The translations under genes and the position numbers were made by a program. From Jeotgalibaca sp. MA1X17-3 (GTDB taxonomy: Bacteria; Bacillota; Bacilli; Lactobacillales; Aerococcaceae), in assembly GCF_021513155.1 (NCBI RefSeq), contig NZ_CP090983.1:682001-746000 (forward strand): a stretch of 64,000 bases of DNA, given 5' to 3'. This document shows positions 1 through 9,843 of the stretch, one piece after another. The number at the start of each line of letters is the position of its first letter. Position 1 is the first letter of the stretch. A model generated the notes under the pieces. The model saw only the letters and a program-made list of their open reading frames with translations. It did no database searches and was not told the origin of the DNA.

Positions 1-147
1 AGTTGACGATAAAGGATTTTTCACAAAGTATCTATGCTATGATTTCAACGTTGAGTACTATCTCAAGAAATTCTTAATATATTCTAAAAAAGCCAAATAT
101 AAAAAATTAATCATATAAAAAAAGAAAACTTAACGGGGGAATAAAAC

Positions 148-1461
148 TTGAAAAAGAAACTTGTCACTTTTATATTAACGGGTTCAATCCTAACTGCAAG
201 TCTAGCAGCACCTTTAACTGCATCCGCCGACGAATTAACGGATAAAATCCAAAAACAAGAACAAAAAGTAAATGAATTAGCGAATCGTGTATCAGGTGCA
301 GAAGAAGTTCTCTCTACTGTAAATGCTGAAATCACAACAGCAGAAGAAAGAGCGGCTGAACTATCTGCTCAACGTGTTGAAACACAGGATGCAATCACTA
401 CATTAGAAAAAGAAATTGCTAAATTGCAAGAAATCATTGACCAACGTGAAGCTCAATTAGAAGAACAAGCACGTTCTGTACAAGTAAAAGGATCGAATGA
501 AAGCTATGTAACGTTCGTATTCGCTTCCGAATCACTAACAGATTTAATTTCTAGAGTTGATGTGGTTACTAAAATGGTAACGGCTAATAAAGATTTAGTT
601 GAAAAACAAATTGAAGACCAACAAGTCGTAGCAGATAAAAAAACTGAAACAGAAGAAAAATTAAATGAAATTATGGCAATGTCTTCTGAATTAGAGCAAT
701 TAAAAGGTACTTTAGAAGTAAAACGTATTGAACAAGAAAGTGCAGTAGCAGCGCTAAGTGCTGAAAAAGCAACTGCAGAACAAGACCGTCAAAAATTTGT
801 TGCTCAAAAAGAAGAAGCAGATCGTCGTGCTGCAGAAGAAGCGGAACGCCAAAGACTAGCAGCTGAAGAAGCAGCGATTCAACAAGCAGCAACTGAAGAA
901 GCGGCTCGTCAACAAGCTGTAGTAATTCAACAAGAGCAAACTGCAGGAACGGTCCAAGAAGTGGTTCAAACAAATACAAATACAAGTACGAATACTAGTA
1001 CAACAAACACAAGTACAGCTTCAACTCCTACTGTTCAGGCACCAGCACCAACGCCAGCGCCTGTAGAGACTCCACAACCGGCAGCACCATCAACTCCGGC
1101 ACCATCTGGAGATTTGATTAGTGTAGCTTATAAATATTTAGGAGTTCCTTATGTATGGGGTGGATCATCTACTTCTGGATTTGATTGTTCTGGTTTCACA
1201 GCTTACGTATATCGTGAAGCGTACGGAGTAAACATCGGAGGTTGGACTGTTCCTCAAGAAAATTCAGGAACACAAATTTCTGTATCAGCTGCACAACCTG
1301 GTGATCTATTATTCTGGGGTTCACGTGGTGGTACGTATCACGTAGCGATTTATCTTGGTGGTGGACAATATATTCATGCTCCACGAGAAAATGATGTTGT
1401 AAAAGTTGCATCCCTTAGTTCATGGGTAGCTCCTTCATTTGCAGTACGTGTAGCAAGATAA
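148..1461 (+). CDS. Secreted SagA/PcsB-like NlpC/P60 peptidoglycan hydrolase
   Basis: Predicted secreted cell-wall endopeptidase of 437 residues that would cut peptide stems of peptidoglycan, probably during septum splitting. A signal peptide covers residues 1-27 (cleavage after ASA). A long Glu/Gln/Ala-rich coiled coil of the PcsB type runs to about residue 255, followed by a Thr/Pro-rich linker to about 325. The C-terminal NlpC/P60 domain has the catalytic Cys347 in DCSGF, His398 in HVAIYLG and His410 in YIHAP. The start is a TTG preceded by GGGGGA; no better ATG exists. Domain order matches Enterococcus SagA/P54 proteins. A paralogous N-terminal half with an M23 catalytic domain lies at 12760. 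Monocistronic, ending in a hairpin terminator. The family call is secure; the exact bond cut is inferred. Confidence 0.93.
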   Translation: MKKKLVTFILTGSILTASLAAPLTASADELTDKIQKQEQKVNELANRVSGAEEVLSTVNAEITTAEERAAELSAQRVETQDAITTLEKEIAKLQEIIDQREAQLEEQARSVQVKGSNESYVTFVFASESLTDLISRVDVVTKMVTANKDLVEKQIEDQQVVADKKTETEEKLNEIMAMSSELEQLKGTLEVKRIEQESAVAALSAEKATAEQDRQKFVAQKEEADRRAAEEAERQRLAAEEAAIQQAATEEAARQQAVVIQQEQTAGTVQEVVQTNTNTSTNTSTTNTSTASTPTVQAPAPTPAPVETPQPAAPSTPAPSGDLISVAYKYLGVPYVWGGSSTSGFDCSGFTAYVYREAYGVNIGGWTVPQENSGTQISVSAAQPGDLLFWGSRGGTYHVAIYLGGGQYIHAPRENDVVKVASLSSWVAPSFAVRVAR

Positions 1462-1483
1462 TTTTCTAAAATTATAATGTTGG

Positions 1484-1521
1484 ATAACCTTCTGAAGTCT
1501 TTTCTTCAGGAGGTTATTTTT
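1484..1521 (+). terminator. Intrinsic terminator after the NlpC/P60 gene
   Basis: A 14-bp stem (ATAACCTTCTGAAG with its near-perfect complement, one G-U pair) and a 6-base loop are followed by a T-rich tail. It separates the hydrolase from metG. Confidence 0.85.
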
Positions 1522-1658
1522 ATGGAAAGCTGAATGAATAACGTAGAAAAAAGTCTTATTTCTTTCCTAAATTAGACCGGCATCAATGAATAATCTATGG
1601 TAGAATATACTAATACCTATACATTTTTTAAGTAGGATTTCTAAGGAGGCACTCATTC

Positions 1659-3679
1659 GTGGCTAAAAATAATAAAACATTTTACATTACGACCCCTATC
1701 TATTATCCAAGTGGGAAATTACATATCGGGAATTCTTATACGACTATTGCTGCTGATGTGATGGCTCGCTATAAGAGAATGCGCGATTTTGATGTGTTCT
1801 ATTTAACAGGAACCGATGAACATGGTCAAAAGATCGAAAAAAAGCAGAAGAATTAAATGTTTCACCACAAGAGTACGTTGATGGGATGATTAGTGAAATC
1901 AAAGCTCTGTGGAAAACTTTAAAAATTACTAACGATGACTTTATTCGTACGACAGATAAAAAACATAAAGATGCTGTTCAAATGATTTTTGAAAAATTAT
2001 TAGAACAAGGAGATATTTTTCTAGGTGAATATGAAGGATGGTATTCTGTTCCGGACGAAGAGTTCTTTACAGAAACTCAATTGATGGAAGTATTCAAAGA
2101 TGATAATGGTAAAGTAATTGGTGGATTAGCACCAAGTGGTCACAAAGTAGAACTCGTGAAAGAAGAGTCATATTTTTTCAGAATGAGTAAATATTCAGAC
2201 CGCTTGTTACAATACTACGAAGAACATCCAGAGTTTATTCAACCAGAATCACGTAAAAATGAAATGATTAATAATTTCATTAAGCCTGGCTTAGAAGATT
2301 TAGCTGTATCTCGAACGACTTTCTCTTGGGGAATCCCTGTTAAGAGTGATCCGAAACATGTTATTTACGTGTGGATTGATGCATTAGCAAATTATATTAC
2401 TGCATTAGGATATGGATCAGAAGATGATACACTTTATCAAAAGTTCTGGCCTGCTGATGTACATATGGTTGGAAAAGAGATTATGCGATTCCACTCCATC
2501 TATTGGCCAATTATGTTGATGGCATTGGATTTGCCACTTCCTAAACAAATATTTGGTCATGGTTGGCTACAGATGAAAGATGGCAAGATGTCTAAATCCA
2601 AAGGAAACGTAGTTTATCCAGAGATGTTAGTAGAACGTTATGGTCTAGATGCTCTAAGATATTACTTGATGCGTGAAGTTAGTTTTGGGCAAGATGGAAT
2701 CTTTACACCTGAAGATTATGTCAATCGAATAAATTTTGATTTGGCAAATGATTTAGGGAACTTATTAAATCGAACGATTGCTATGATTAATAAATATTTT
2801 GAGGGTGAAATCCCGACATGGAAAGGTCAAGTTACATCGTTTGATGCTGATTTAATGGATACTACTAAAGATGTGATTACAAAGTATGAAAAAGAAATGG
2901 ATCAGATGCAATTTAGTATGGCGCTATCAGAAATTTGGCGTTTAATTTCCCGAGCAAACAAATATATTGATGAAACATCCCCTTGGGTTTTAGCAAAAGA
3001 TGATGAAAGAAAAGAAGAATTGGAAAGTGTAATGATTCATTTAGCTGAAAGTTTACGTATTTCTGCGATTTTACTATCTCCATTCCTGACAGAAGCACCT
3101 GCTAAAATCTTTGAGCAACTAGGGCTAGATTATGAAACACAAGCGAACTGGGAAAATTTAACTTTCGGTCAATTTCCTGAAAAAGCTACTGTGATTAAAA
3201 AAGGAACACCCATTTTTCCACGATTAGATTCTGAAGAGGAAGTGTTATATTTGAAAGAACAAATTGCTAAAACGGCTCCTGATAAGAAAGTAGAAGCAGT
3301 GGAGCAAGATTGGTCACCTTCCGAGACAAAATTAATGAGTGAAAAAGAAAAGCAAATAAAATATGATGACTTTGATAAAATAGAATTAAAAGTGGCAGAA
3401 GTTATTGATTGTCAACGTGTTGAAGGAGCAGATAAACTCTTGAAATTCCGTCTAGATGCAGGAGATGAAGGACATCGACAAATTCTTTCTGGAATTGCAG
3501 AGTGGTACTCGGATCCTGCTTTCTTTATCGGTAAAAAAGTTGTCATTGTTGCTAATTTAAAACCTCGTAAAATGAGAGGCGAAATTAGTCAAGGGATGAT
3601 TCTTTCAGCTGAAAAGGATGGAGAATTACAAGTAGTATTTGCTCCAGAAAACTCTGCGAATGGAGCAATCGTAGCCTAA
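1659..3679 (+). CDS. metG: Methionyl-tRNA synthetase (frameshifted in this sequence)
   Basis: Charges tRNA-Met with methionine in the cytoplasm. The class I signatures HIGN (near residue 21) and KMSKSKGN are present, and a C-terminal tRNA-binding domain begins near residue 570. The start is GTG after AAGGAGG. Reading frame is lost at the A run 1837-1843: the frame stops at TAA 1853-1855, while the +1 frame continues the conserved sequence without a gap. Adding one A restores a 673-residue protein, the usual size for the family. Because the enzyme is essential and six similar one-base losses occur in this window, a sequence error is more likely than a true pseudogene. Probably transcribed with tatD, rnmV and rsmA. 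Confidence 0.93.
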
Positions 3680-3757
3680 AAGATTAGAAAGAATAGCTGA
3701 GGCAGAATGCTTTGGCTATTTTCTTTTCTACTATCAAAAGACAAGGAGGAAGTAAAT

Positions 3758-4533
3758 ATGATATTGTTTGATACACATTGCCATCTAAATGTAGATGCAT
3801 TTGAAGATGATCTCGAAGAAACGATTCAACGAGCTAAGGAAGTAGGAGTAGAAAGATTTGCAGTAGTTGGCTTTGATATTCCAACCATTGAAAAATCTTT
3901 ACAGTTGAGTTCGAAATATCCTGAAATCTATAGCATCATCGGATGGCATCCTACAGAAGCTGGAAACTACACAGAAGAAATTCAAGAAAGTCTGCAAAAT
4001 TTACTAAGAAATGAAAAAGTAGTAGCGATGGGGGAAATGGGATTAGACTATCATTGGAATACCTCCCCACCGGATACTCAGAAAAAGTTTTTAGACAACA
4101 AATTGCAATCGCTAAAAATATTAAATTACCGATAGCTATTCACATGCGTGATGCTATCGAAGATACTTATCAGGTTTTACGAGAAGAAGATGTTTCTGAA
4201 ATAGGCGGAATTATGCATAGTTATAGTGGAGATGTTACGTATATGCAGAAGTTCTTGGATCTTGGGATGCATATTTCGATTAGTGGAGTCGTAACATTTA
4301 AAAAAGCAACGGAAGTTCATGAAGTAGCAAAAGCCGTACCTCTGGATCGCTTGTTAATTGAAACGGATTCGCCTTATTTAGCCCCTGTACCTTATCGCGG
4401 GAAACGAAATGAACCTTCGTATGTAAGGTATGTCTGTGAGCGTATTGCGGAACTAAGAGGGATGGATGCGGACGAAATTGCTCGCATAACTACTGAAAAT
4501 GCAAATAGATTATTTAGATTGGAAGAAATATGA
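3758..4533 (+). CDS. tatD: TatD-family metal-dependent DNase (frameshifted in this sequence)
   Basis: A cytoplasmic TIM-barrel hydrolase of the TatD/YcfH family, thought to act as a metal-dependent deoxyribonuclease. Metal-ligand motifs are visible: DTHCHLN at the N-terminus, GEMGLDYHW, IHMRDA, MHSYSGD and IETDSPYLAP. The start ATG at 3758 follows AAGGAGGA. The frame breaks at the A run 4082-4086; one extra A joins both halves into 258 residues, the normal family length. The gene overlaps rnmV by 4 bases (ATGA), typical of the conserved metG-tatD-rnmV-rsmA order. Sequence error is the likeliest cause of the break. Confidence 0.92.
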
Positions 4534-5117
4534 AAATAAAAGAAATGATTGTTGTGGAAGGCCGAGATGATACTAGACGTATTCAAGAAGCAGTCGAAGC
4601 TGATACGATTGAAACGAACGGTTCTGCAATTGATGAAAAAGTTTTAAAGATGATTGAAAAAGCTCAGGAAGTTCGAGGAGTGATTGTTTTGACTGATCCA
4701 GATTTCCCAGGTGGAAAAATAAGAGAAGCAATCACACAAAGAGTTCCCGAAGCGAAGCATGCATTTTTGAAAAAAGAAGATTGTCAATCGCCTAAGGGAG
4801 GGAGCTTAGGTGTAGAGCATGCCAGCAATGCAGCTATCCGATTCGCCTTGCAAAGTGTTCATACCCCTTCATCCGTACATGATGATATTGCTGAAGAAGA
4901 TTTACGTATTTTTCTTTTAGAAGCTGGTTTTATCGGAAAAACACAATCCTCTCACTATCGAAAAATTCTAGGGGATGCGTTAGGGATTGGCCATACAAAT
5001 GGAAAACAACTACTTAAAAGACTTCGTAGTTTTCAAATTACAAAACGAGATATCCAAAAAGCAATGTGTGAGAATGGGATTTCCCTTTCTACAGATGACC
5101 AGAAAGAGGTACGTTAA
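4530..5117 (+). CDS. rnmV: Ribonuclease M5 (5S rRNA maturation)
   Basis: Toprim-domain nuclease that trims precursor 5S rRNA in Firmicutes. The Toprim signatures VVEGRDDT at the N-terminus and LTDPDFPG near residue 60 supply the acidic residues that bind Mg. At 195 residues it has the usual length. Start ATG overlaps the tatD stop and the gene ends directly before the rsmA start, so the three are translationally coupled. Family knowledge says it works with ribosomal protein L18, which is also encoded here (rplR). Confidence 0.93.
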   Translation: MKIKEMIVVEGRDDTRRIQEAVEADTIETNGSAIDEKVLKMIEKAQEVRGVIVLTDPDFPGGKIREAITQRVPEAKHAFLKKEDCQSPKGGSLGVEHASNAAIRFALQSVHTPSSVHDDIAEEDLRIFLLEAGFIGKTQSSHYRKILGDALGIGHTNGKQLLKRLRSFQITKRDIQKAMCENGISLSTDDQKEVR

Positions 5118-6026
5118 ATGAATGATTCAGAACAGAAAAAATATATTGCAACGCCAAGCCGAACCAATGAAATCATTAAACGATATAAATTAACGATGAA
5201 AAAAAGTTTAGGGCAAAATTTTATTATTGATCCAAATATTTTAACAAAAATGATTGAAGCAGGTGAGATTGATAAAGATACTTGTGTAATTGAAGTAGGT
5301 CCCGGAATTGGTGCTTTAACAGAGCGATTAGCTGAAGCAGCAAAAAAAGTGGTTACATTTGAAGTAGACACACGATTAAAACCCATTTTAAAAAGAGAGT
5401 TAGCTGATCATTCGAATATTGAAGTTATTTTCCAAGATATTTTACAAGCAAATCTTCAAGAAATATTTGAAACACATTTCGAACCAGAAGATCGTATTGT
5501 AGTTGCAGCGAATTTACCTTATTACATCACCACTCCAATTATCATGCGTTTTGTTGAGGAACAACTTCCGATTGATACGTTCGTCATGATGATGCAAAAG
5601 GAAGTCGCTCAAAGAATGACGGCTCAACCTTCTACGAAAGCATACGGATCTTTAACGATTGCCATTGATTATTATACGCATGCTGAGATTGCTTTTCATG
5701 TTCCCAAAACGGTATTCATTCCGCAGCCGAATGTAGATTCTGCTATTCTAAAATTACAAAGAAGAGTAGAGCCAAAGGTAGATGTTGTAAATGAAAAGTT
5801 TTTCTTCCAATTGATTCGTTTTTCATTCCAACAAAGACGCAAAACATTGTGGAATAATTTAACAAGTCACTTTGGCAAAAATGAAGATGTTAAAGAAGAA
5901 TTGACAAGAGGATTACAAGCGGCTGGGATTGATCCAGGACGACGTGCTGAGACTCTTTCAATTGAAGAGTTTGCTACTCTCGCTGATGAATTAACAGAAT
6001 TATCTCAAAGAGAAACGAGATCATAA
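5118..6026 (+). CDS. rsmA: 16S rRNA dimethyladenosine transferase RsmA/KsgA
   Basis: S-adenosylmethionine-dependent enzyme that dimethylates two adjacent adenines in the 3' hairpin of 16S rRNA during late 30S assembly. Visible are the SLGQNF motif, the SAM-binding VIEVGPGIGALT and the catalytic NLPYYITTP motif. Length 302 residues is normal. Its ATG follows the rnmV stop codon immediately, so the pair is likely co-translated. An intact copy implies kasugamycin sensitivity by family knowledge. Confidence 0.95.
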   Translation: MNDSEQKKYIATPSRTNEIIKRYKLTMKKSLGQNFIIDPNILTKMIEAGEIDKDTCVIEVGPGIGALTERLAEAAKKVVTFEVDTRLKPILKRELADHSNIEVIFQDILQANLQEIFETHFEPEDRIVVAANLPYYITTPIIMRFVEEQLPIDTFVMMMQKEVAQRMTAQPSTKAYGSLTIAIDYYTHAEIAFHVPKTVFIPQPNVDSAILKLQRRVEPKVDVVNEKFFFQLIRFSFQQRRKTLWNNLTSHFGKNEDVKEELTRGLQAAGIDPGRRAETLSIEEFATLADELTELSQRETRS

Positions 6027-6061
6027 ATAGATTAAAATATATTAAAAAGCAGAATTTTTTC

Positions 6062-6090
6062 TTGCATATCAATAAACACTATGATATACT
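6062..6090 (+). promoter_or_regulatory. Strong sigma-A promoter of veg
   Basis: TTGCAT, a 17-base spacer and TATACT, with an extended -10 TG (TGATATACT). It sits 51 bases before the veg start. The veg promoter of Bacillus is also very strong. Confidence 0.85.
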
Positions 6091-6140
6091 TGAAAAATTT
6101 CTTTAGATATGGTATGCTTTCCAGTAGCGAGGTGAAAAGA

Positions 6141-6398
6141 ATGCCGAATAATTTGATGGACATCAAAGAACAGCTGGAAGGTCACTTAGGTAAAAAAGTA
6201 ATGCTAACTGCGCAAGCAGGTAGAAAAAGAAAGACAGAAAGAAAAGGGGTTTTAAAAGAAACCTATCATTCTGTTTTTGTTGTGGATTTAGATCAAGAAG
6301 AAAATGCTTTTAAGCGTGTTTCTTATAGCTATGCGGATGTGCTAACCTCATCGGTAGAAGTATCTTTTTTTGATGAGAAAACAAGTGAGTATGCGTAG
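6141..6398 (+). CDS. veg: Veg family protein
   Basis: Small 85-residue cytoplasmic protein of the Veg family, which in Bacillus subtilis stimulates biofilm matrix gene expression; its biochemical role is not settled. The family core is easy to recognise (DIKEQLEGHLGKKVML, SVFVVDLDQEENAFKRVSYS). I chose ATG 6141, preceded by GAGGTGA, because it matches the normal family N-terminus; upstream in-frame codons have no ribosome site. It has its own promoter and terminator, and its place after rsmA is conserved in Firmicutes. Confidence 0.92.
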   Translation: MPNNLMDIKEQLEGHLGKKVMLTAQAGRKRKTERKGVLKETYHSVFVVDLDQEENAFKRVSYSYADVLTSSVEVSFFDEKTSEYA

Positions 6399-6442
6399 AA
6401 ATCAAAAAAAGTAGTGAATTTATTTTAATAAATAACATAAAG

Positions 6443-6480
6443 CCAAAACATTTCTCAGAAGTGTTTGGGTTTTTTTGTTT
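6443..6480 (+). terminator. Intrinsic terminator after veg
   Basis: Hairpin between CCAAAACATTTCT and AGAAGTGTTTGG (one bulge) followed by a run of T residues. Confidence 0.75.
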
Positions 6481-6524
6481 TTTAGGGTTCAATCGAAAAG
6501 AGTGTATATAGTATTTTTCTTTTG

Positions 6525-6537
6525 CAACACGGTGTTG
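6525..6537. promoter_or_regulatory. Perfect 13-bp palindrome upstream of the nucleoid protein gene
   Basis: CAACACGGTGTTG is a perfect inverted repeat with a one-base centre. It lies about 40 bases before the start at 6580, within the probable promoter area, so it could be an operator. No regulator is identified; it may be chance. Confidence 0.3.
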
Positions 6538-6579
6538 TATGAGATAATAAACTGAATACGAATAACAAGAGGTGGAAAG

Positions 6580-7581
6580 ATGCTATCGATTCAAAAAGCT
6601 GTTTTGCATATTTTTGATTTAAATACAAATGAACCAATTTATTCTTTTGCGGGATTGGATCTCTCAGAGCGATTCATGCAAGATTATATTCAAGCAATGA
6701 TTGAAAAAGTAGAAGATTCAGATAATATGAAGGAAGGGACTTTGGAAGAAGAAAATACCTTCGCGAAGATGTTGGGAACGGTAGAAGAAGACTTTATTGA
6801 AACGACAAAAGGAATGACAGAAAAACTTTTTGACATTACTAAACGGAATCCTGAAATACCACCAGCAGACTTACTTTTCACTCAATTTATGTTAGATGAA
6901 GTTCCTTGTTTAGGGATTTTTAAATTAAACTATTCTGATAGTATGACACATTTAGTTTCTTATGAGGAAGAGGTTCTAACCAATCAATTAATTGTTAATC
7001 GTACGATCCTTCCTTCACAACGTCAAGCAATTCAAGAAGGGTGTGTCATCAATCTTGAAAACCTTCAATATCATGTAATTGAAAAGAAACATTTTATTGA
7101 AGAAGAAGGCGAAAAGATATATTACTTTACAGAACGGTTCTTAGAAGATGTGCCTCAACCGAGTCTAAAGGAAAACATTAGTCATATTAAAAAAGCAGTT
7201 CAAAAAACAAGTAAAGCATTTAGTGATGAAGAATTTCAAACACTCGCACAAACCAAAGATGCCATTGTGCATAGCATGCAAGAAGAAAAAAGTATTGACT
7301 ATAAAGTGATTGCGGATACCTTATATGGTGATAACTTTTCAAAGAAAGATAAATTTTATGAAGAAGTAAAAGAAATGGGATATACTGATAAAGCACCCGC
7401 TGAAGTGGCGTTAATGGGTCCTCGATACTCAAAACAAAAATTCAAGTTAGATAACGGGATTGAACTTAGTATTCCAATCGAATTATATAAAGATCCAGAA
7501 GTAGTTGAATTTATTAATAATCCAGATGGTACAACATCAGTTCTTATCAAAAATATTGAAAAAATCAAAAATTTATTTTAA
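6580..7581 (+). CDS. 37-kDa nucleoid-associated protein (NdpA-like)
   Basis: A 333-residue cytoplasmic protein matching the pattern of the nucleoid-associated NdpA/YejK family: an N-terminal VLHIFD strand, an acidic middle, and a C-terminal region with a GPRYSKQKFKLDNGIELSIP stretch. Family members bind the nucleoid, but their function in Firmicutes is largely unknown. The ATG follows AGAGGTGG. It stands alone between veg and ispE. The family call comes from reading the sequence, not from a search, so confidence is moderate to high. Confidence 0.78.
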   Translation: MLSIQKAVLHIFDLNTNEPIYSFAGLDLSERFMQDYIQAMIEKVEDSDNMKEGTLEEENTFAKMLGTVEEDFIETTKGMTEKLFDITKRNPEIPPADLLFTQFMLDEVPCLGIFKLNYSDSMTHLVSYEEEVLTNQLIVNRTILPSQRQAIQEGCVINLENLQYHVIEKKHFIEEEGEKIYYFTERFLEDVPQPSLKENISHIKKAVQKTSKAFSDEEFQTLAQTKDAIVHSMQEEKSIDYKVIADTLYGDNFSKKDKFYEEVKEMGYTDKAPAEVALMGPRYSKQKFKLDNGIELSIPIELYKDPEVVEFINNPDGTTSVLIKNIEKIKNLF

Positions 7582-7662
7582 TAAAAAGAGATGCATAAAT
7601 CTATTTTTCTTTATAAATAAAAAAGAATAAGGTAGTATGGATAAAAAGAAGGAGGAAATGGA

Positions 7663-8523
7663 ATGGAATGGATAGAACGAGCACCGGCCAAAATTAATCT
7701 AACGTTGGATGTACTATTCAAGCGAGATGACAATTATCATGAATTAGAAATGATTATGTCTTCTGTTGATCTTGCTGACCATTTGACATTTACTCCTTTA
7801 GATGAGGATACGGTTGAAGTATTTACAAATAAAGCTTTTTTACCAGTGGATCGTAGGAATCATGTTCATCAGGCTGCCAAGTTGATTAAAAAAGAATATG
7901 ATATTCAGACAGGGATCCGAATTGAAATTGATAAAAAAATACCGGTTGCAGCTGGATTAGGTGGCGGAAGTACAGATGCTGCTGCTACTCTACGTGCCTT
8001 AAATAGAATATGGAATTTAAACTTGTCGACCGATCAACTCATTGAATATGGCATGCGTATTGGAACAGATGTGCCACATTCTATTATTGGAGGGACTGCT
8101 TTTGTTTCCGGTAGAGGGGAAAGCGTTCGTCCGATTGCACCTGTTCCACCGTGTTGGATTGTGTTGGCTAAGCCACGATTGAGTGTTTCTACAAAAGCTG
8201 TTTTTAGAGCTTTGGAAGTAGAGCAATTATCGTATAAGCCGACCTCTCGAATTGTAGAAAGAGCCATTGAAGCGAACGATTATGAAGGAATGGTTCAGAA
8301 TTTAGGGAATGCTCTTGAGTACGTTACCTTTCAACGACACCCCCAACTAGCTCAGTTAAAGGAAAGAATGTTACGATATGGCATGGATGGTGTAACAATG
8401 AGTGGAAGCGGACCTACCATCATTGGTTTTAGTCAAAATTATTCTCGAGCCAAAAGAGTCTATAACAGTCTACGAGGCTTTTGTGAGGAAGTATATATCA
8501 CCCGTACGATCAAAAATGAATAA
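7663..8523 (+). CDS. ispE: 4-diphosphocytidyl-2-C-methyl-D-erythritol kinase IspE
   Basis: GHMP-family kinase of 286 residues that phosphorylates CDP-methylerythritol in the non-mevalonate isoprenoid pathway. The N-terminal APAKINLTLDV strand, the ATP loop PVAAGLGGGSTDAAA near residue 95 and a C-terminal MSGSGPT motif are all intact. Start ATG follows AAGGAGG. No other isoprenoid gene is in the window. Many Lactobacillales make isoprenoids by the mevalonate route and keep an ispE-like gene here without the rest of the pathway, so its real substrate is uncertain. Position before adcACB-purR is as in enterococci. Confidence 0.9.
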   Translation: MEWIERAPAKINLTLDVLFKRDDNYHELEMIMSSVDLADHLTFTPLDEDTVEVFTNKAFLPVDRRNHVHQAAKLIKKEYDIQTGIRIEIDKKIPVAAGLGGGSTDAAATLRALNRIWNLNLSTDQLIEYGMRIGTDVPHSIIGGTAFVSGRGESVRPIAPVPPCWIVLAKPRLSVSTKAVFRALEVEQLSYKPTSRIVERAIEANDYEGMVQNLGNALEYVTFQRHPQLAQLKERMLRYGMDGVTMSGSGPTIIGFSQNYSRAKRVYNSLRGFCEEVYITRTIKNE

Positions 8524-8539
8524 GCTATTTATAAAAAGG

Positions 8540-8572
8540 AAGTCGTTATTCTTTTGATTGACGGCTTTTTTT
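8540..8572 (+). terminator. Intrinsic terminator after ispE
   Basis: Short stem AGTCGT/ACGGCT with one G-U pair, followed by TTTTTTT. Confidence 0.6.
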
Positions 8573-8766
8573 GTTGCTTGAAATGATGATGGAAGAAATA
8601 TTCATCAAAAATACTGCTCATGAAAATATAAAAATAATGACTAGATTAAATGACTGGTTTTTCATATGTAGACTGGAAAGAAACCCTATCAATCTAATTT
8701 CCGATACATTTTTATTCTTTTAATATTTAACAATATCCTTATGGTTCATTTTAGAAGGTTTTAGTA
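8573..8766. other. AT-rich gap between ispE and the adcA promoter
   Basis: No gene with a ribosome site is seen. The only structure noticed is a short imperfect tandem repeat around 8636-8660 (AATGACTAGATT and AATGACTGGTTT). Confidence 0.5.
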
Positions 8767-8796
8767 TTGACCATTACGAACTACATGTGGTAAAGT
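8767..8796 (+). promoter_or_regulatory. Probable promoter of adcACB
   Basis: TTGACC, an 18-base spacer and TAAAGT, ending 51 bases before the adcA start and just upstream of the Zur-like box. Confidence 0.6.
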
Positions 8797-8808
8797 TTCA
8801 AAAGAATG

Positions 8809-8831
8809 TAAATAGGAACGATTACGATTTA
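8809..8831. promoter_or_regulatory. Zur-like zinc operator
   Basis: Two 11-base half sites around a central G: TAAATAGGAAC and ATTACGATTTA. The right half equals the Firmicute Zur box half site; the left half matches its complement at 8 of 11 positions. It lies between the -10 element and the ribosome site of adcA, where a bound repressor would block transcription when zinc is plentiful. The regulator gene is not in the window. Confidence 0.7.
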
Positions 8832-8846
8832 GAGAAGGAGATAGGA

Positions 8847-9814
8847 ATGAATCATTTAAAAAGTTTTTTTAGTAAAAAAAATAAGTTAATGGGTATTCTT
8901 TTTTTATGACTATTTTATTTTTAGGAGCATGTGGACAAAGTGCTCTTTTAGAAGAGAGTGATGAAAAAGAGTCATTGAATGTAGTAACTACTTTTTATCC
9001 GGTATTTGAGTTTGCATCACAAGTAGTTGGTGATTACGCAAATGTAACGGTGATATTAGAAGCAGGACAAGATAGTCATCATTATGAACCAAGTCCAAAA
9101 GATTTAGCAGCTATTTATGATGCAGATGTTTTTATATATAGTAGTGAGTATATGGAAACGTGGGTTCCAGCAGTACTAGATAACCTATTGGAAAGTGATG
9201 TAAAAATCATCGAGGCATCTCAAGGTATTCCTTTTTATGAAGAAGATTCGAATGAGGAAGAAGAGGATCATGATCATGAGGGACATAGTCATATAGTTGA
9301 CCCGCACATTTGGTTGGATCCTGTTTACGCATCACAAATGGTGGAAACCATTTCGGAAGAAATGCAAGTTGTTGATGAAGAACATTCAAAAATGTACGAA
9401 GAAAATGCTGGAATTTATCAAAGTGAATTAAAGGAACTTGATAGACAATTTCAAGAAGCTTTTGAAGGTGCAGCAAGCCGGACCTTCGTTGTCCAACACG
9501 CGGCATTTGGTTACTTAGCAAGACGATATGATTTAAATCAAGTTTCCGTTTCTTCTTTAACTTCGGAACAGGAAATCAGTCCGGCTAAATTAGCTGAGAT
9601 TGGAACTTTTATTAATGAGAATCAAATCCAAACGATTTATTATCAAGATTCAGCATCTGCAAAAGTAGCAGAAACTCTAGCTAAGGAAACAGATACCAAT
9701 TTGGAAGTTCTTTATACGATTGAAGGAGTAACCTTAGAAGAACAGGATGAAGGGATTGACTACCTTCATTTGATGCAGAGTAATATAGAAGCTCTAAAAA
9801 CGACCATTAAATAA
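8847..9814 (+). CDS. adcA: Zinc ABC transporter substrate-binding lipoprotein (frameshifted in this sequence)
   Basis: Cluster 9 (ZnuA/AdcA-type) binding protein that captures zinc at the cell surface for AdcCB. The ATG at 8847 follows AGAAGGAG, but the frame stops at TGA 8907-8909 after the T run 8899-8905. One extra T restores a signal peptide ending in the lipobox LGAC, and a full 322-residue lipoprotein. Metal ligands are suggested by SHHYEPSP and VDPHIWLDP; between them is an acidic His-rich loop (EEEEDHDHEGHSH) typical of zinc-specific members. It lacks the C-terminal ZinT domain of streptococcal AdcA. First gene of adcACB; the break is probably a sequence error. Confidence 0.9.
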
Positions 9815-9843
9815 TAGGATAAAAGAAAGTAAGGAGAATACAT

